A stretch of 64,000 bases of DNA from Actinoplanes palleronii (GCF_016862315.1 NZ_BOMS01000110.1:1-64000); one strand, 5' to 3'; positions 1 through 9,169 are shown, counted from the stretch's first letter. The notes: generated by a model not told the origin, from the letters alone. Translations and numbers: made by a program.

Positions 1-456
1 CGAGCCGGACGAGGAGGTCCGGGAGGGCAGGTTGAGGGCGGAGAAGCGCAGTTCGCGGCTTGGCTGGAAGCCGTGGCGGCGGGCGAAGGGCAGGCTGTCC
101 GGGCGGCTGATCGCGGTGGTGCGGCGGATGCCGGCGGCGCGCAGGTGGGCGGCGGCCGCGGCGAAGAGGGCGTCGCCGATGCCGCGGCGACGGGCCTCCG
201 GGTGGACCTGGAGCAGGGAGATCTGGCCGAAGTCCGGCTCGGCCGATCGCGGGTTGCGCATCGCCGCCACCCAGCCGACCGGTGCGCCGTCCGACACGGC
301 GACGAAGGCGGTCCAGTCCTCGCCGGGCGGGGGCTGGGTGATCGTGCGGCGGATGGCGGCTTCACCGCGTACCAGATAGGGGTGGACCAGACCGCTCAGC
401 GCGACCACCGCGGCGGCGTCGTCCGGCGCAGCCGGGCGGAGAAGGACATCGGCCAT
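1..456 (-). CDS. GNAT N-acetyltransferase, 3' end cut by window edge
   Basis: Translation of the minus strand from ATG 456 stays open for 152 codons to the window edge, so the C-terminus is missing. It begins MADVLLRPAAPDDAAAVVAL and carries the acetyl-CoA binding motif A of GNAT enzymes in the form VHPEARRRGIGDALF, followed by the usual RRHGFQ segment near the end of the fold. It should transfer an acetyl group from acetyl-CoA to an amine; the substrate cannot be read. Its upstream region (457-735) contains a 30-bp tandem repeat. Confidence 0.85.
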   Translation of the reverse strand, partial: MADVLLRPAAPDDAAAVVALSGLVHPYLVRGEAAIRRTITQPPPGEDWTAFVAVSDGAPVGWVAAMRNPRSAEPDFGQISLLQVHPEARRRGIGDALFAAAAAHLRAAGIRRTTAISRPDSLPFARRHGFQPSRELRFSALNLPSRTSSSGS

Positions 457-504
457 CAGCCGATCCTGCGACCGCCCGGGCCCCGGGTCAATGCGAATGC
501 GGAC

Positions 505-700
505 CGAAAGCGATCAGGCCGCGACCGCGATGACCGAAAACGATCAGGCCACGCCAAGCACCCAGAAGACGATCACGCCGCGCCAAGCGACCGACAGGCA
601 ATCACGCCGCCACAAGCCACCCCGGAAGACGATCACGCCGCCGCAAGCCACACGGAGGACGATCACGCCGCCGCAAGCGACCGGAAGACGATCGACCCGC
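505..700. repeat. About seven degenerate 30-bp tandem repeats
   Basis: Between the ABC permease stop and the GNAT start, a unit of about 30 bp recurs. The core GATCACGCCG (or GATCAGGCC) has its ATCA at 513, 543, 572, 601, 632 and 662, and a diverged copy lies at 691; spacing is 29-31 bp. The last units are the most alike (GAAGACGATCACGCCGCCGC). No reading frame through it looks protein-like. It forms the 5' flank of the GNAT gene and the 3' flank of the exporter operon. Function is not known. Confidence 0.7.
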
Positions 701-735
701 GGGCCACAAGCGATCCGGCCCGCGACAGGGAGTAG

Positions 736-1599
736 TCAGGAAGTGACGTCCTTGCGGGTGAAGCGGAAGAACGCCAAACCCCAGAAAACCGTCGCATAGA
801 CCAGCGCCGAGATCGCGCCCTTCGCCAGGTCCTCGGTCTGGACCGGGGTGGAGAGCAAACCCATCCACGCGTCGCTGTAGTGCGTCGGCAGGGCGTTGCG
901 GATCGAGCCGAGCGCGGTGATCTGGTCGAGGATGCTGGACAGGATCCAGAGCAGCACGGCGCCACCGACCGCGCCCAGTGCCGCGTCGGTCAGGACCGAG
1001 AGCAGGAAGGCCAGGCCGGCGACCACGAGCAGGATCACCGCGAGGTACGCCAGGATGCCGAGCAGTCGCAGCACACCCTGCCCGGGCGGGATCTGCGCGG
1101 CGATGGTGCTGCCCAGCGGATGCCAGCCGTAGCGCAGCGTGCCGACCAGCAGACCGGTGCCGGCCAGCAGGAAGAGCGCGACGAACGAGTACCCGAGCGC
1201 CACGATCAGCTTGACCGCGAGCAACCGGGCCCGCGGCACCGGGATCGCCAGCAGGTAGCGCAGGCTGCCCCAGCTCGCCTCGCTGGCCACGGTGTCGCCG
1301 GCGAACAGCGCGAAGACCACCACGAGCAGGAAACCGGCCGAGACCGCGAGGCAGAACAGGGCGAAGTTCAGCCCGCCGGACGTCGCCAGGTCGACGAGGC
1401 TGCTGAACGCCCCGCCGCCGTTGCCGTCGTCGTCGCCGCTGCCGCCGCCGAACTCGAAGGCGGCCAGGATGATCAGGGGCAGCAGCACCATGAAGCCGAG
1501 CGCCAGCTGGGTGCGCCGCCGGGACGCCTGCCGGCGGATCTCGGCCACGATCGGCAGGGTCCGGGACGGGCGGTAGCCCACCGCGATCGACGTGCTCAT
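736..1599 (-). CDS. ABC-2 type transporter permease
   Basis: A 287-residue integral membrane protein with about six hydrophobic segments: one near residue 35-55, then a Gly/Asp-rich external loop (GGGSGDDDGNGGG), then five segments up to the C-terminal FFRFTRKDVTS. This is the layout of ABC-2 exporters. The ATG overlaps the stop of the upstream ATPase gene as ATGA (1596-1599), so the two are translationally coupled and likely form one exporter. The loop sequence SEASWGSLRYLL matches the ABC-2 membrane family. Substrate unknown. Confidence 0.85.
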   Translation of the reverse strand: MSTSIAVGYRPSRTLPIVAEIRRQASRRRTQLALGFMVLLPLIILAAFEFGGGSGDDDGNGGGAFSSLVDLATSGGLNFALFCLAVSAGFLLVVVFALFAGDTVASEASWGSLRYLLAIPVPRARLLAVKLIVALGYSFVALFLLAGTGLLVGTLRYGWHPLGSTIAAQIPPGQGVLRLLGILAYLAVILLVVAGLAFLLSVLTDAALGAVGGAVLLWILSSILDQITALGSIRNALPTHYSDAWMGLLSTPVQTEDLAKGAISALVYATVFWGLAFFRFTRKDVTS

Positions 1600-4301
1600 C
1601 GGTCTCCACTCCCCCGGGAGTTGTCGCCCACCAGGGCCAGGAACGCGTCCTCCAGGCGGCGCCGCGGCACCACCCGGTCCACTCCGACACCGGCACGCAC
1701 CAGCGACGCCACCAGCTCGGCGCGGGGTGTGCCGTTCATGTCGACGATCAGGCCGCTCGCGCCGTCCGGTGTCACCGAACGGACGCCGAGACCGCTGAGG
1801 ATCTCGGTGGCGGCCGGCACGTCGGTCACCTCGATGGCGACCGACGGCGACTCGCCGACGATGTCGTCGACCGGGCCGGACGCCACGATCCGGCCCTTGT
1901 TCACCACCACGGCGTGTGTGCAGGTCTGCTCCACCTCGGCGAGCAGGTGGCTGGAGACCAGCACGGCCCGGCCGTCGGTGGCGTACCGCTGCAGCACCCG
2001 GCGCATCTCGGCGATCTGCGGCGGGTCGAGCCCGTCGGTCGGCTCGTCGAGCACCAGCAGCTCGGGCAGGCCGAGCATGGCCTGGGCGATGGCCAGCCGC
2101 TGGCGCATGCCGTGGCTGTAGTTCTTGGTCCGGCGGTGCACCGACGTGCCCAGGCCGGCGATCTCCAGGGCCTCCTCGAACCGGGCGTCGGCCCACGGGC
2201 GGCCGGTGGCCTCCCAGTACGCCCGCAGGTTCTGCGCGCCGGTCAGGTGCGGCAGGAAGCCGGGACCCTCGACGAGCGCGCCGACCCGGGACAGGATCTG
2301 CGCGCCGGGGACCAGCCGGTGCCCGAAGACGTAGATCTCGCCGGCGGTCGGCTTGGTCAGGCCCATCAGCACCCGCAGCGTGGTGGTCTTGCCGGCGCCG
2401 TTCGGGCCGAGCAGGCCGACGACCTGGCCGCGCTCGACCGTGAAGCCGATCTCCTCGACCGCCACGAAGCCGTCGTCGTACGCCTTGCGCAGGCCGAGCA
2501 CGACCAGCGGGGTGTCCGCGTACTCGGCGGTCACCGAGGTGACCCGGCGGCGGCTGCGGGCCCGGCGCACCAGCAGGAGCAGGGTGAGGCCGAGTAGGAG
2601 GGCGACGATCAGGGCGCCCAGGGCGTACCACCAGAGGGTCGCGGGCGAGGCGATCGCCGTGCCCACCAGGGTGGGCAGCGTCAGCTGCCCGTCGATCGCG
2701 ACGGTGTACGTCGTCGGCGCGACCGGAGTGAGGAACCCCTGGTCGGAGGTGGCCACGACGACCTGCAGGGTGTGCCCGGGCTCGAGCTGCCGGACGATCG
2801 CCGGCAGGGTCACGGTCACCGGCTGCGCCGCGGCGATGTCCTTGGGCAGGCCGGTCAGCCGGACCGGGGCGACCAGGCCGGCGCTGAGCGTGGGCGAACC
2901 GTTCTGGTCGAGGTCGTAGAGCTTGACGAAGAGCACCGCCTCGCCGGTCGGCGACGCGGCCCGCAGCCGCACCGTCGGCGAGCCGGCCACCTCGATCGCG
3001 CCGGTCAGCGGCGCGGTGTCGAACGTGGCGTGCTGCCCCGGCACGTCGGTGGCGACGTTGCCGCTGAGCAGCGAGCTGAGCCGGCTGCCGAGGCCGGGAA
3101 GCGCGGAGATGGCCGCCGGGTTGCCGTTCGGCGGGTTCGCGATCGGCTGCGCCGATCCGGTGAGGGCGAGGTCCGCGGCGCCGGTTCCGGTGAGTCCGGG
3201 GTACGCCTTCGTCGAATACCCGTTGGTGACCAGATCGCGGTCGAGCGCGGAGAACCCGGCCACCCGGGAGAAGGTGAAGTCGCCGCTCGGCGTGCTCCCC
3301 TTGCCCTGCAGGTAGTGGTCGAGCCACTGGACGGTGAGGAACTTGACCCGGTCCTGGTCGTTGCCGGGGCCGGCGCCGCCGTCGTGGCCGCCGGTGAACC
3401 AGGCCACCTTGACCGGGGTGCCCGCCGCCGCGATGCCCTTGGCGTTGGCGTCCGCCTCGGAGAGCGGGAAGAGCGTGTCGACAGCGCCCTGGATCAGCAG
3501 CGTCGGTGCCTTGATCTTGTCGAGCACGGTGGCCGGGCTGGACCGGCGCAGCAGGGCCAGGCTCGTCGCGTCCGGGACACCGGTGGTGGCCATCGAGAGG
3601 TAGGTGGCGCAGACGTCGGCGGCGAACCGCCCGCAGGCCGGGTTGTCACCACCCGCGCTGCCGCCGAAGAAGACGCCGGCCCAGCCCTTCTTGAACACCC
3701 CGGTGGCGTCGGTGCTCGCCGACTGCGGGAGGAAGGCGTGACTCAGGTCGTTCCAGGTGATCGACGGGACGATCGCGTCGACGCGCTGGTCCTGGCCGGC
3801 CAGCAGCAGGGCGAGGGCGCCGCCGTACGACCCGCCGACCACGCCGACCCGGGGGTCGCCGGTCGCGTCGGTCTGCACCTCGGGGCGGGCGGCCAGCCAG
3901 TCGAGCAGCCGCTGCGCGTCCTTCACCTCGTAGTCCGGGCTGTCCAGGTGGATCTCGCCGGTGCTCTTGCCGAACCCGCGGGCGGTCCAGGTGAGCACCG
4001 CGTAACCACGCTCGGCCAGCGACTCGGCGTCGGAGCTCACCGAGGCCTTGGTGCCGCCGAAACCGTGCGCGAGCAGCACCGCGGGCACCTTGCCGGAACG
4101 GTCCCGGGGCAGCAGGAACCGGGCGTCCAGCTCGACCGGCTCGTCACCGCCTGGGCCGGACCGGACCGTGATCCGCAGATCCTGCGCGGTCCAGGCGGCC
4201 CGCTCGGGCAGCACCGCCCACACGGTCGCGGCAGCGAGCAGCACGAGCACCACCGCGGCGGTGACCGCCCGGCGCCGGGTCACCCGGGGGAACCTTGACA
4301 T
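1596..4301 (-). CDS. Alpha/beta hydrolase (S15/CocE-like) fused to ABC transporter ATPase
   Basis: A 901-residue two-part protein. Residues about 12-30 form a signal anchor. Then comes an alpha/beta hydrolase of the X-Pro dipeptidyl-peptidase/CocE type with oxyanion motif LLAHGFGG, nucleophile elbow GGSYGG (Ser158) and GGHDGG as a candidate His region, followed by a beta-sandwich-like domain. A second membrane segment lies near residues 553-580. The rest is an ABC ATPase with Walker A GPNGAGKT (632-639), signature region YSHGMRQRLAIAQ and Walker B LLVLDEPTDGLD. The topology would put the hydrolase outside and the ATPase inside. Start ATG 4301 is preceded by AGG; an upstream extension is open but unlike a protein. 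The coupled permease follows. The pairing suggests export linked to cleavage of an ester or peptide, which is inference. Confidence 0.85.
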   Translation of the reverse strand: MSRFPRVTRRRAVTAAVVLVLLAAATVWAVLPERAAWTAQDLRITVRSGPGGDEPVELDARFLLPRDRSGKVPAVLLAHGFGGTKASVSSDAESLAERGYAVLTWTARGFGKSTGEIHLDSPDYEVKDAQRLLDWLAARPEVQTDATGDPRVGVVGGSYGGALALLLAGQDQRVDAIVPSITWNDLSHAFLPQSASTDATGVFKKGWAGVFFGGSAGGDNPACGRFAADVCATYLSMATTGVPDATSLALLRRSSPATVLDKIKAPTLLIQGAVDTLFPLSEADANAKGIAAAGTPVKVAWFTGGHDGGAGPGNDQDRVKFLTVQWLDHYLQGKGSTPSGDFTFSRVAGFSALDRDLVTNGYSTKAYPGLTGTGAADLALTGSAQPIANPPNGNPAAISALPGLGSRLSSLLSGNVATDVPGQHATFDTAPLTGAIEVAGSPTVRLRAASPTGEAVLFVKLYDLDQNGSPTLSAGLVAPVRLTGLPKDIAAAQPVTVTLPAIVRQLEPGHTLQVVVATSDQGFLTPVAPTTYTVAIDGQLTLPTLVGTAIASPATLWWYALGALIVALLLGLTLLLLVRRARSRRRVTSVTAEYADTPLVVLGLRKAYDDGFVAVEEIGFTVERGQVVGLLGPNGAGKTTTLRVLMGLTKPTAGEIYVFGHRLVPGAQILSRVGALVEGPGFLPHLTGAQNLRAYWEATGRPWADARFEEALEIAGLGTSVHRRTKNYSHGMRQRLAIAQAMLGLPELLVLDEPTDGLDPPQIAEMRRVLQRYATDGRAVLVSSHLLAEVEQTCTHAVVVNKGRIVASGPVDDIVGESPSVAIEVTDVPAATEILSGLGVRSVTPDGASGLIVDMNGTPRAELVASLVRAGVGVDRVVPRRRLEDAFLALVGDNSRGSGDR

Positions 4302-4427
4302 GGCGCTCAACCTATCCGGGCCCGCCTGAGCAGCGGCTGTGAAGCCCCACAAGATCAAGGGGACGGTCCGGCGAGCCCGGTGCGGATAGCGTGGACGCTC
4401 GGAGACCGGACGATCGGAGCACCCGCG
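4302..4427. promoter_or_regulatory. Divergent promoter region
   Basis: The 126 bases between the divergently read hydrolase/ABC gene and the Cdc48-like gene must hold both promoters. A GGAG at 4416-4419 is the ribosome site for GTG 4428. I see no convincing -35/-10 pair. Confidence 0.4.
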
Positions 4428-6659
4428 GTGGAAGACGAGATCCCCCTGACCGCGACCCCGCAGCTCGCGGCCCTGGAGGCCCGGCGCGGCGTCGTCCGGC
4501 TGCACCCCGGGGTGATGACGGCGCTGAAGCTGGAGCCGGGTGACCCGGTGCGGCTGGCCGGGACGCGGACCACCGCCGCGATCGCGCTCCGGGCCGAGGA
4601 GAGCGAGACCTGGACCCTGCTCTACGCCGACGACCTCACCCTCGGCAACCTCGGCGGGCGGGACGGTGTGCAGGTCAGGGTCGCCTCGATCCCGGCCGGG
4701 CCGGCACGCCGGGTGACCCTGGCCGGGCCGGCCGAGGTCGTCGCGGTGGTCTCGCCGGAGCTGCTGCGGCTGGCGCTGCTCGGCAAGATGGTCAGCCCCG
4801 GCGACGACGTGTCGCTGCTGCCGCAGGACGTGCTGCCGACGGCGGAGAACCGGTCGCTGGTCGAGGCGGCCCGGCACAGCCTGTCCAACCGGATGAGCTA
4901 CGGCTGGACCAGCGCGCTGGTGCGGGTGGTCGACGTGCAGGGCGCGGACGCCGCGCTGGTCGGCGCGGACACCGAGGTGGCCTGGCAGGACGGCGCGGCG
5001 ACGGCACCGCGGGGTGGCACCGTCGCGCTCCGGATCGTCCGCCCGGAGCTGCCCGCCACGTTCGGCGTCCCGGAGGACGCCCCGGTCAGCCTCGATCACC
5101 TGCCCACCCTCCGGCCGCAGGCCAAGGAGCTGGAGGAGCTGCTCGACCTGGGCTTTCACCACCGCGAGGTGCTGGCCCGGGTCGGCACCGCGGTCAGCCT
5201 CGGCGTTTTGATCTCCGGACCGGCCGGGTCCGGGAAGTCCGCTCTGGTCCGGGCCGTCTCGGCCCAGGTCAATGCCTCTGTTCGTACGATCTGGGCACCC
5301 GAACTGGCCGCCCTGACCAACGACGCGGCCGCCCGTCTCCTGCGTGACCTGGCCGGTGACGTGCCGGGTGCCGGGCCCACCGTCCTGCTGATCTCGGACG
5401 TGGAGGCGCTCGCGCCCCGGGACCAGCCGGGCCCGCTGGCCACGGTCTTCCAGAAGGTGCTGGCCGAGGCCCTCGCCGCCGGTGCCGCGGTGGTCTGCAC
5501 CACCAGCAAGCCGGAGGCGGTCGACCCGGCGCTGCGTGCCCCGGGCCGGCTCGCCGTGCAGCTCAGCGTGCCCCTGCCCGACCTGGCGATGCGGCGCGAG
5601 CAGCTGAACGTGCTGACCCACCCGATGACGCTGGCCGACGACGTGAGCCTGGACGAGGTGGCCGGCCGGACACCCGGGTTCGTGGTGGCCGACCTCGGCG
5701 CGCTCGTCCGGGAGGCCGCGGTCCGGACCGCGCTGCGGCACGTCGGCGCGCGGGACGGGGCCGAGGGTCCGCTGGCGGTCACCATGGCCGACTTCGAGGA
5801 CGCCCTGGACGTGGTCAAGCCCACCTCGATGGCCGACTCCACGTTGGAGGTGGCCGCGGTGACCCTCGACGACGTCGGCGACATGGTCGAGGTCAAGCAG
5901 GTGCTCACCGAGTCGGTGCTGTGGCCGCTGACCTATCCGGACACGTTCGCCCGGCTCGGGGTCACCCCGCCGCGCGGGGTGCTGCTCTACGGTCCGCCCG
6001 GCTGTGGCAAGACGTACCTGGTCAAGGCGATCGCCGGGACCGGCAAGGCGAACGTGCTCTCGGTCAAGGGCGCCGAGTTGCTCAGCAAGTGGGTGGGTGA
6101 CAGCGAGCGGGCGGTCCGGGAGCTGTTCCGCCGGGCCCGGGAGGCCGCGCCGACCCTGATCTTCCTGGACGAGGTGGACGCGCTGGCGCCGCGCCGGGGC
6201 CAGGGCACCGACGGCGGCACCACCGACCGGGTGGTCGCGGCACTGCTCACCGAGCTGGACGGGGTCGAGGACCTGCGCAACGTGGTGGTGATCGGTGCGA
6301 CGAACCGGCCGGACCTGATCGACCCGGCGCTGTTGCGGCCCGGCCGGCTGGAGCGGATGGTCTACGTGCCGCCGCCGGACGGACCGGCCCGGGCCGCGAT
6401 CCTGCGGGCGTCGTCGCGGGCGGTGCCGCTGGACACGTCGGTCGACCTGGACGCGCTCGGGGCGGAACTCGAGGGTTTCTCGGCGGCGGACTGCTCGGCG
6501 CTGATCCGGGAGGCGGCGCTGGCCGCGATGCGCGACTCGCTGGAGGCCGCCACGGTCACCGCCGCCAACGTGGACACCGCGCGCAAGCGGGTGCGTCCGT
6601 CACTGGAGGAGGACCAGGTCGCGTGGCTGGCGTCGTACGCGGAAAGTCACCAACCGTGA
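4428..6659 (+). CDS. Cdc48/VCP-like double AAA ATPase
   Basis: A 743-residue protein with an N-terminal Cdc48-type substrate domain (double-psi barrel; LHPGVMTALKLEPGDPVRLAG) and two AAA modules. Module 1 has Walker A GPAGSGKS (264-271), but its Walker B reads LLISDVEAL, with Val where the catalytic Glu is expected. Module 2 is complete: Walker A GPPGCGKT (522-529), Walker B LIFLDEVDAL (577-586), sensor 1 GATNRPDLID and arginine fingers near RPGRLER. Established: actinobacteria carry Cdc48 homologs of this kind (mycobacterial Msm0858/Rv0435c). GTG 4428 is chosen over the in-frame GTG at 4380 because GGAG lies 8 bases upstream. It likely unfolds or remodels proteins in the cytoplasm using ATP. 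Confidence 0.9.
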   Translation: MEDEIPLTATPQLAALEARRGVVRLHPGVMTALKLEPGDPVRLAGTRTTAAIALRAEESETWTLLYADDLTLGNLGGRDGVQVRVASIPAGPARRVTLAGPAEVVAVVSPELLRLALLGKMVSPGDDVSLLPQDVLPTAENRSLVEAARHSLSNRMSYGWTSALVRVVDVQGADAALVGADTEVAWQDGAATAPRGGTVALRIVRPELPATFGVPEDAPVSLDHLPTLRPQAKELEELLDLGFHHREVLARVGTAVSLGVLISGPAGSGKSALVRAVSAQVNASVRTIWAPELAALTNDAAARLLRDLAGDVPGAGPTVLLISDVEALAPRDQPGPLATVFQKVLAEALAAGAAVVCTTSKPEAVDPALRAPGRLAVQLSVPLPDLAMRREQLNVLTHPMTLADDVSLDEVAGRTPGFVVADLGALVREAAVRTALRHVGARDGAEGPLAVTMADFEDALDVVKPTSMADSTLEVAAVTLDDVGDMVEVKQVLTESVLWPLTYPDTFARLGVTPPRGVLLYGPPGCGKTYLVKAIAGTGKANVLSVKGAELLSKWVGDSERAVRELFRRAREAAPTLIFLDEVDALAPRRGQGTDGGTTDRVVAALLTELDGVEDLRNVVVIGATNRPDLIDPALLRPGRLERMVYVPPPDGPARAAILRASSRAVPLDTSVDLDALGAELEGFSAADCSALIREAALAAMRDSLEAATVTAANVDTARKRVRPSLEEDQVAWLASYAESHQP

Positions 6660-6685
6660 GAAAACATCAACCGTGAGCGGACCGG

Positions 6686-7021
6686 TCAACGGCGCCGAGT
6701 GCGGGCCCGGGCCGATCGCAGACGCCGCAGGCGGCCGATCAGGACCGGGTCGTGCTCGAGCGCGGCCGGGTTGTCCAGCAGGGCGTTGAGCAGCTGGTAA
6801 TACCGGGTCGAGGAGAGACCGAAGGAGTCCTTGACCGCCTGCTCCTTGGCGCCGGCGTGCTTCCACCACTTGGCCTCGAAGGCCAGGATCTCCAGGTCCC
6901 GCTCGGTGAGAGCGGCCGGTGCCGGCGCCGGCGGCGCGTCGGGCTCGGCGGCGCGCGGGGCAGGGATGTGCTGCTGCTCCTCGACCGGCTGGTCACCGGT
7001 CGGTTCGGCGGCGGGCTGCAT
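6686..7021 (-). CDS. DUF3263 family small HTH protein
   Basis: The 111-residue product has a Pro/Ala/Glu-rich N-terminal half and a C-terminal DUF3263 domain. The domain shows LTERDLEILAFEAKWWKHAG, then FGLSSTRYYQLLNALLD, then RLRRLRSAR. The family is actinobacterial, small and DNA-binding-like; its role is not established. ATG 7021 has GGGGAG 5 bases upstream and is preferred over a start at 7081. It converges with the AAA ATPase gene, 26 bases apart. Confidence 0.85.
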   Translation of the reverse strand: MQPAAEPTGDQPVEEQQHIPAPRAAEPDAPPAPAPAALTERDLEILAFEAKWWKHAGAKEQAVKDSFGLSSTRYYQLLNALLDNPAALEHDPVLIGRLRRLRSARARTRRR

Positions 7022-7113
7022 GGCACTCCCCGGAGGCAAGGTATTGGTCGGCACGGATGTCTTCGCGAGGATCACCAGCATAATCGCCGCCGATGACCCT
7101 CGCGAACGTTACA

Positions 7114-8112
7114 TCAGGTGATGTCACGCTTACGCATCGTCCACATTGCGGCACCCACAATGATGATCGTCAGACCGGCCACCACCGACCCGGACAGTTG
7201 CCAGGTGATGGTGAAGGACGCCGGCGTGCAGCCGTCGGTGGCGGAGTACTCACACGGTCCGTAGGTGTCGTACACCTCGTAGGACTTGAACATCCAGGCC
7301 ACGAACCAGGCCGGCAACAGGTAGGCCTCGTAGAACCGGGCCCGGGCCAGTTCCAGCACGATCGCCAGACCGAATTGGAACACCACGATCACCCCGATCG
7401 CCGCGCCCAGTGCCGCCGCCGTGTGCCGGCCGATCGACGCGACGGCGAACCCGATCGCACCGGCCACCAGCACCAGGGCCAGTCCGCGCAGGCCCATCAG
7501 GCCGATCGACTGCCAGACGCCGGAGGTCATCCGCTCGGTGGTGCCGCGCAGATTCGCGATCAGCCAGAACAGGCCGGTCCAGGCCGCACCGACCACCACG
7601 GTCAGGCCGGTCAGCGAGACCAGCAGGGCGGCCAGCTTGGTGGACAGCACGCGGACCCGTTGCGGCCGCCAGAGCAGCAGGTTCATCATGCCGCCGCTGT
7701 TCCACTCGGCGCCGACGAAGGACGCGCCGATGACGAACGCGACCAGGGCCAGCAGGGCGGCGAGCGTGATCAGCATGGCCGGGAAGCTGTCCCGGAAGTC
7801 GAACTGCGACGTCAGGTAGTTGGCCGCCTGGTAGTCGTCCTTCGACGGGGTCCAGAGGTTGTCGCAGTCCCCGCCGTACCGGCTGGGGTTGGTGGCGCAG
7901 TCCGCCCGGTCCCGCTCGGCGGACTTGGTGTCCTCCGCGAAGCTGCTGTCCGCGCGGGCCTGCGCGGCCTGCAGCGACGCCGGGGTGACCTTCTCGTTCG
8001 AGTACGCCACGCCCGCCGCGACCAGCCCGAGCACGAGCACCGTGAGGAGCACGAAGAACCTGGTGAAACGGCGCTTTACCAGCCGGCGCGTCTCCGCCTT
8101 GTACAGGCTCAC
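7114..8112 (-). CDS. ABC-2 family transporter permease
   Basis: A 332-residue membrane protein with six hydrophobic segments. The first (FFVLLTVLVLGLVAAGVAY) is followed by a long external loop of about 90 residues with four cysteines (CATNPSRYGGDC, CEYSATDGC in a second loop), and the rest are in the C-terminal two thirds. The motif EWNSGGMMNLLLWRPQR is typical of ABC-2 permeases. GTG 8112 overlaps the stop of the ATPase gene as GTGA, with GGGTGGGG upstream, so the pair is translationally coupled. Substrate unknown; exporter is likely. Confidence 0.85.
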   Translation of the reverse strand: MSLYKAETRRLVKRRFTRFFVLLTVLVLGLVAAGVAYSNEKVTPASLQAAQARADSSFAEDTKSAERDRADCATNPSRYGGDCDNLWTPSKDDYQAANYLTSQFDFRDSFPAMLITLAALLALVAFVIGASFVGAEWNSGGMMNLLLWRPQRVRVLSTKLAALLVSLTGLTVVVGAAWTGLFWLIANLRGTTERMTSGVWQSIGLMGLRGLALVLVAGAIGFAVASIGRHTAAALGAAIGVIVVFQFGLAIVLELARARFYEAYLLPAWFVAWMFKSYEVYDTYGPCEYSATDGCTPASFTITWQLSGSVVAGLTIIIVGAAMWTMRKRDIT

Positions 8113-9095
8113 TGACCCCACCCGCCCTGCGTCGTCGTCGCCGCCACCTGGTCGACCTGCCGGTTCGCCCCGTCGACCGGCGCGGTGCCGGTGAGTTCGA
8201 GGAACACGTCCTCGAGGTCGGCCGAGACCGGAGTCAGCTCGGCGACGTAGATCTGCTTTTCGGCCAGCAGCTTGGTGATCTGAGCCGGGTTGCTGGCGTT
8301 CCCCACGGTGAAGTGGTCCTTCTCCAGGGTCACCGCGGCGCCCGCGGCCCGCAGCACCGCAGCCGCGCCGGCCAGGTCGACACCCGGTTCCAGGCGCACC
8401 TTGACCGTCGCCGAGGCATGGGTGGCCAGCACCGAGGAGACCGAGCCGCTCGTCACCCGCCGCCCGGCCGCGATGATCGTCACCGAGTCGCAGATCAGCT
8501 GGATCTCACCGAGGATGTGGCTGGAGAGCAGCACCGTCATCCCGGACTCGGACAGGGTGCGCATCAGCGTGCGCATCTCCCGGATGCCGCCCGGGTCCAG
8601 GCCGTTGGCCGGCTCGTCCAGGATCAGCAGCTTCGGCTCCTTGAGCAGCGCGGACGCCACCGCGAGGCGCTGCTTCATGCCGAGCGAGTAGGTCTTCACC
8701 CGCTCCTTGGACCGGTCCCGGAGACCGACCAGCTCGAGCACCGCGGGCACCCGGTGCGGGTTCACCCCGCCGGCGTCGGCGAGCAGCGAGAGGGTGGTCT
8801 CGGCGGTGAAGTTGCCGAAGAACTGCGGGCTCTCCACGATCGCGCCGACCTGGCCGGCCACCTCCGGCAGCAGCCGGGGCACCTCCCGGCCGAGGATCGC
8901 CATCCGGCCATCGTTCGGTTTGATCAGGCCGAGCAGCGTACGCAGGGTGGTGGTCTTGCCCGAGCCGTTCGGGCCGAGGAAGCCGTGCACCTGACCGGCC
9001 TCCACCACCATGTCGAAGCCGTCCAGCGCCTTCCGGACACCCTTACGGCTGCGATACGTCTTACGCAGTCCTGATATCTCGAGTACGGCGGTCAT
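8109..9095 (-). CDS. ABC transporter ATP-binding protein
   Basis: A 328-residue cytoplasmic ATPase. Walker A is GPNGSGKT, the signature region is YSLGMKQRLAVASAL, Walker B is LLILDEPANGLD, and the H-loop is SSHILGE. A C-terminal domain of about 90 residues follows, as in drug and bacteriocin-type exporters (DrrA/CcmA class). ATG 9095 has AGGG 8 bases upstream. It drives the permease encoded next, with which it overlaps by four bases. No resistance or immunity substrate can be read from sequence. Confidence 0.88.
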   Translation of the reverse strand: MTAVLEISGLRKTYRSRKGVRKALDGFDMVVEAGQVHGFLGPNGSGKTTTLRTLLGLIKPNDGRMAILGREVPRLLPEVAGQVGAIVESPQFFGNFTAETTLSLLADAGGVNPHRVPAVLELVGLRDRSKERVKTYSLGMKQRLAVASALLKEPKLLILDEPANGLDPGGIREMRTLMRTLSESGMTVLLSSHILGEIQLICDSVTIIAAGRRVTSGSVSSVLATHASATVKVRLEPGVDLAGAAAVLRAAGAAVTLEKDHFTVGNASNPAQITKLLAEKQIYVAELTPVSADLEDVFLELTGTAPVDGANRQVDQVAATTTQGGWGQ

Positions 9096-9169
9096 TCGCC
9101 GCACCCTAAGTGATCGATGCCAATCCCGGGAGCCGTCGGCGGTATCTGCTGGTTTTGCCCGCGGCCTGG

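Noticed and set aside
505..700. Possible CRISPR array
   Set aside because: The repeats are degenerate and adjacent with no unique spacers of fixed length, and there are no cas genes in the window.
4380..4427. Upstream GTG start at 4380 for the Cdc48-like protein
   Set aside because: The added 16 residues are not family-like and lack a ribosome site; GTG 4428 has GGAG at the right spacing.
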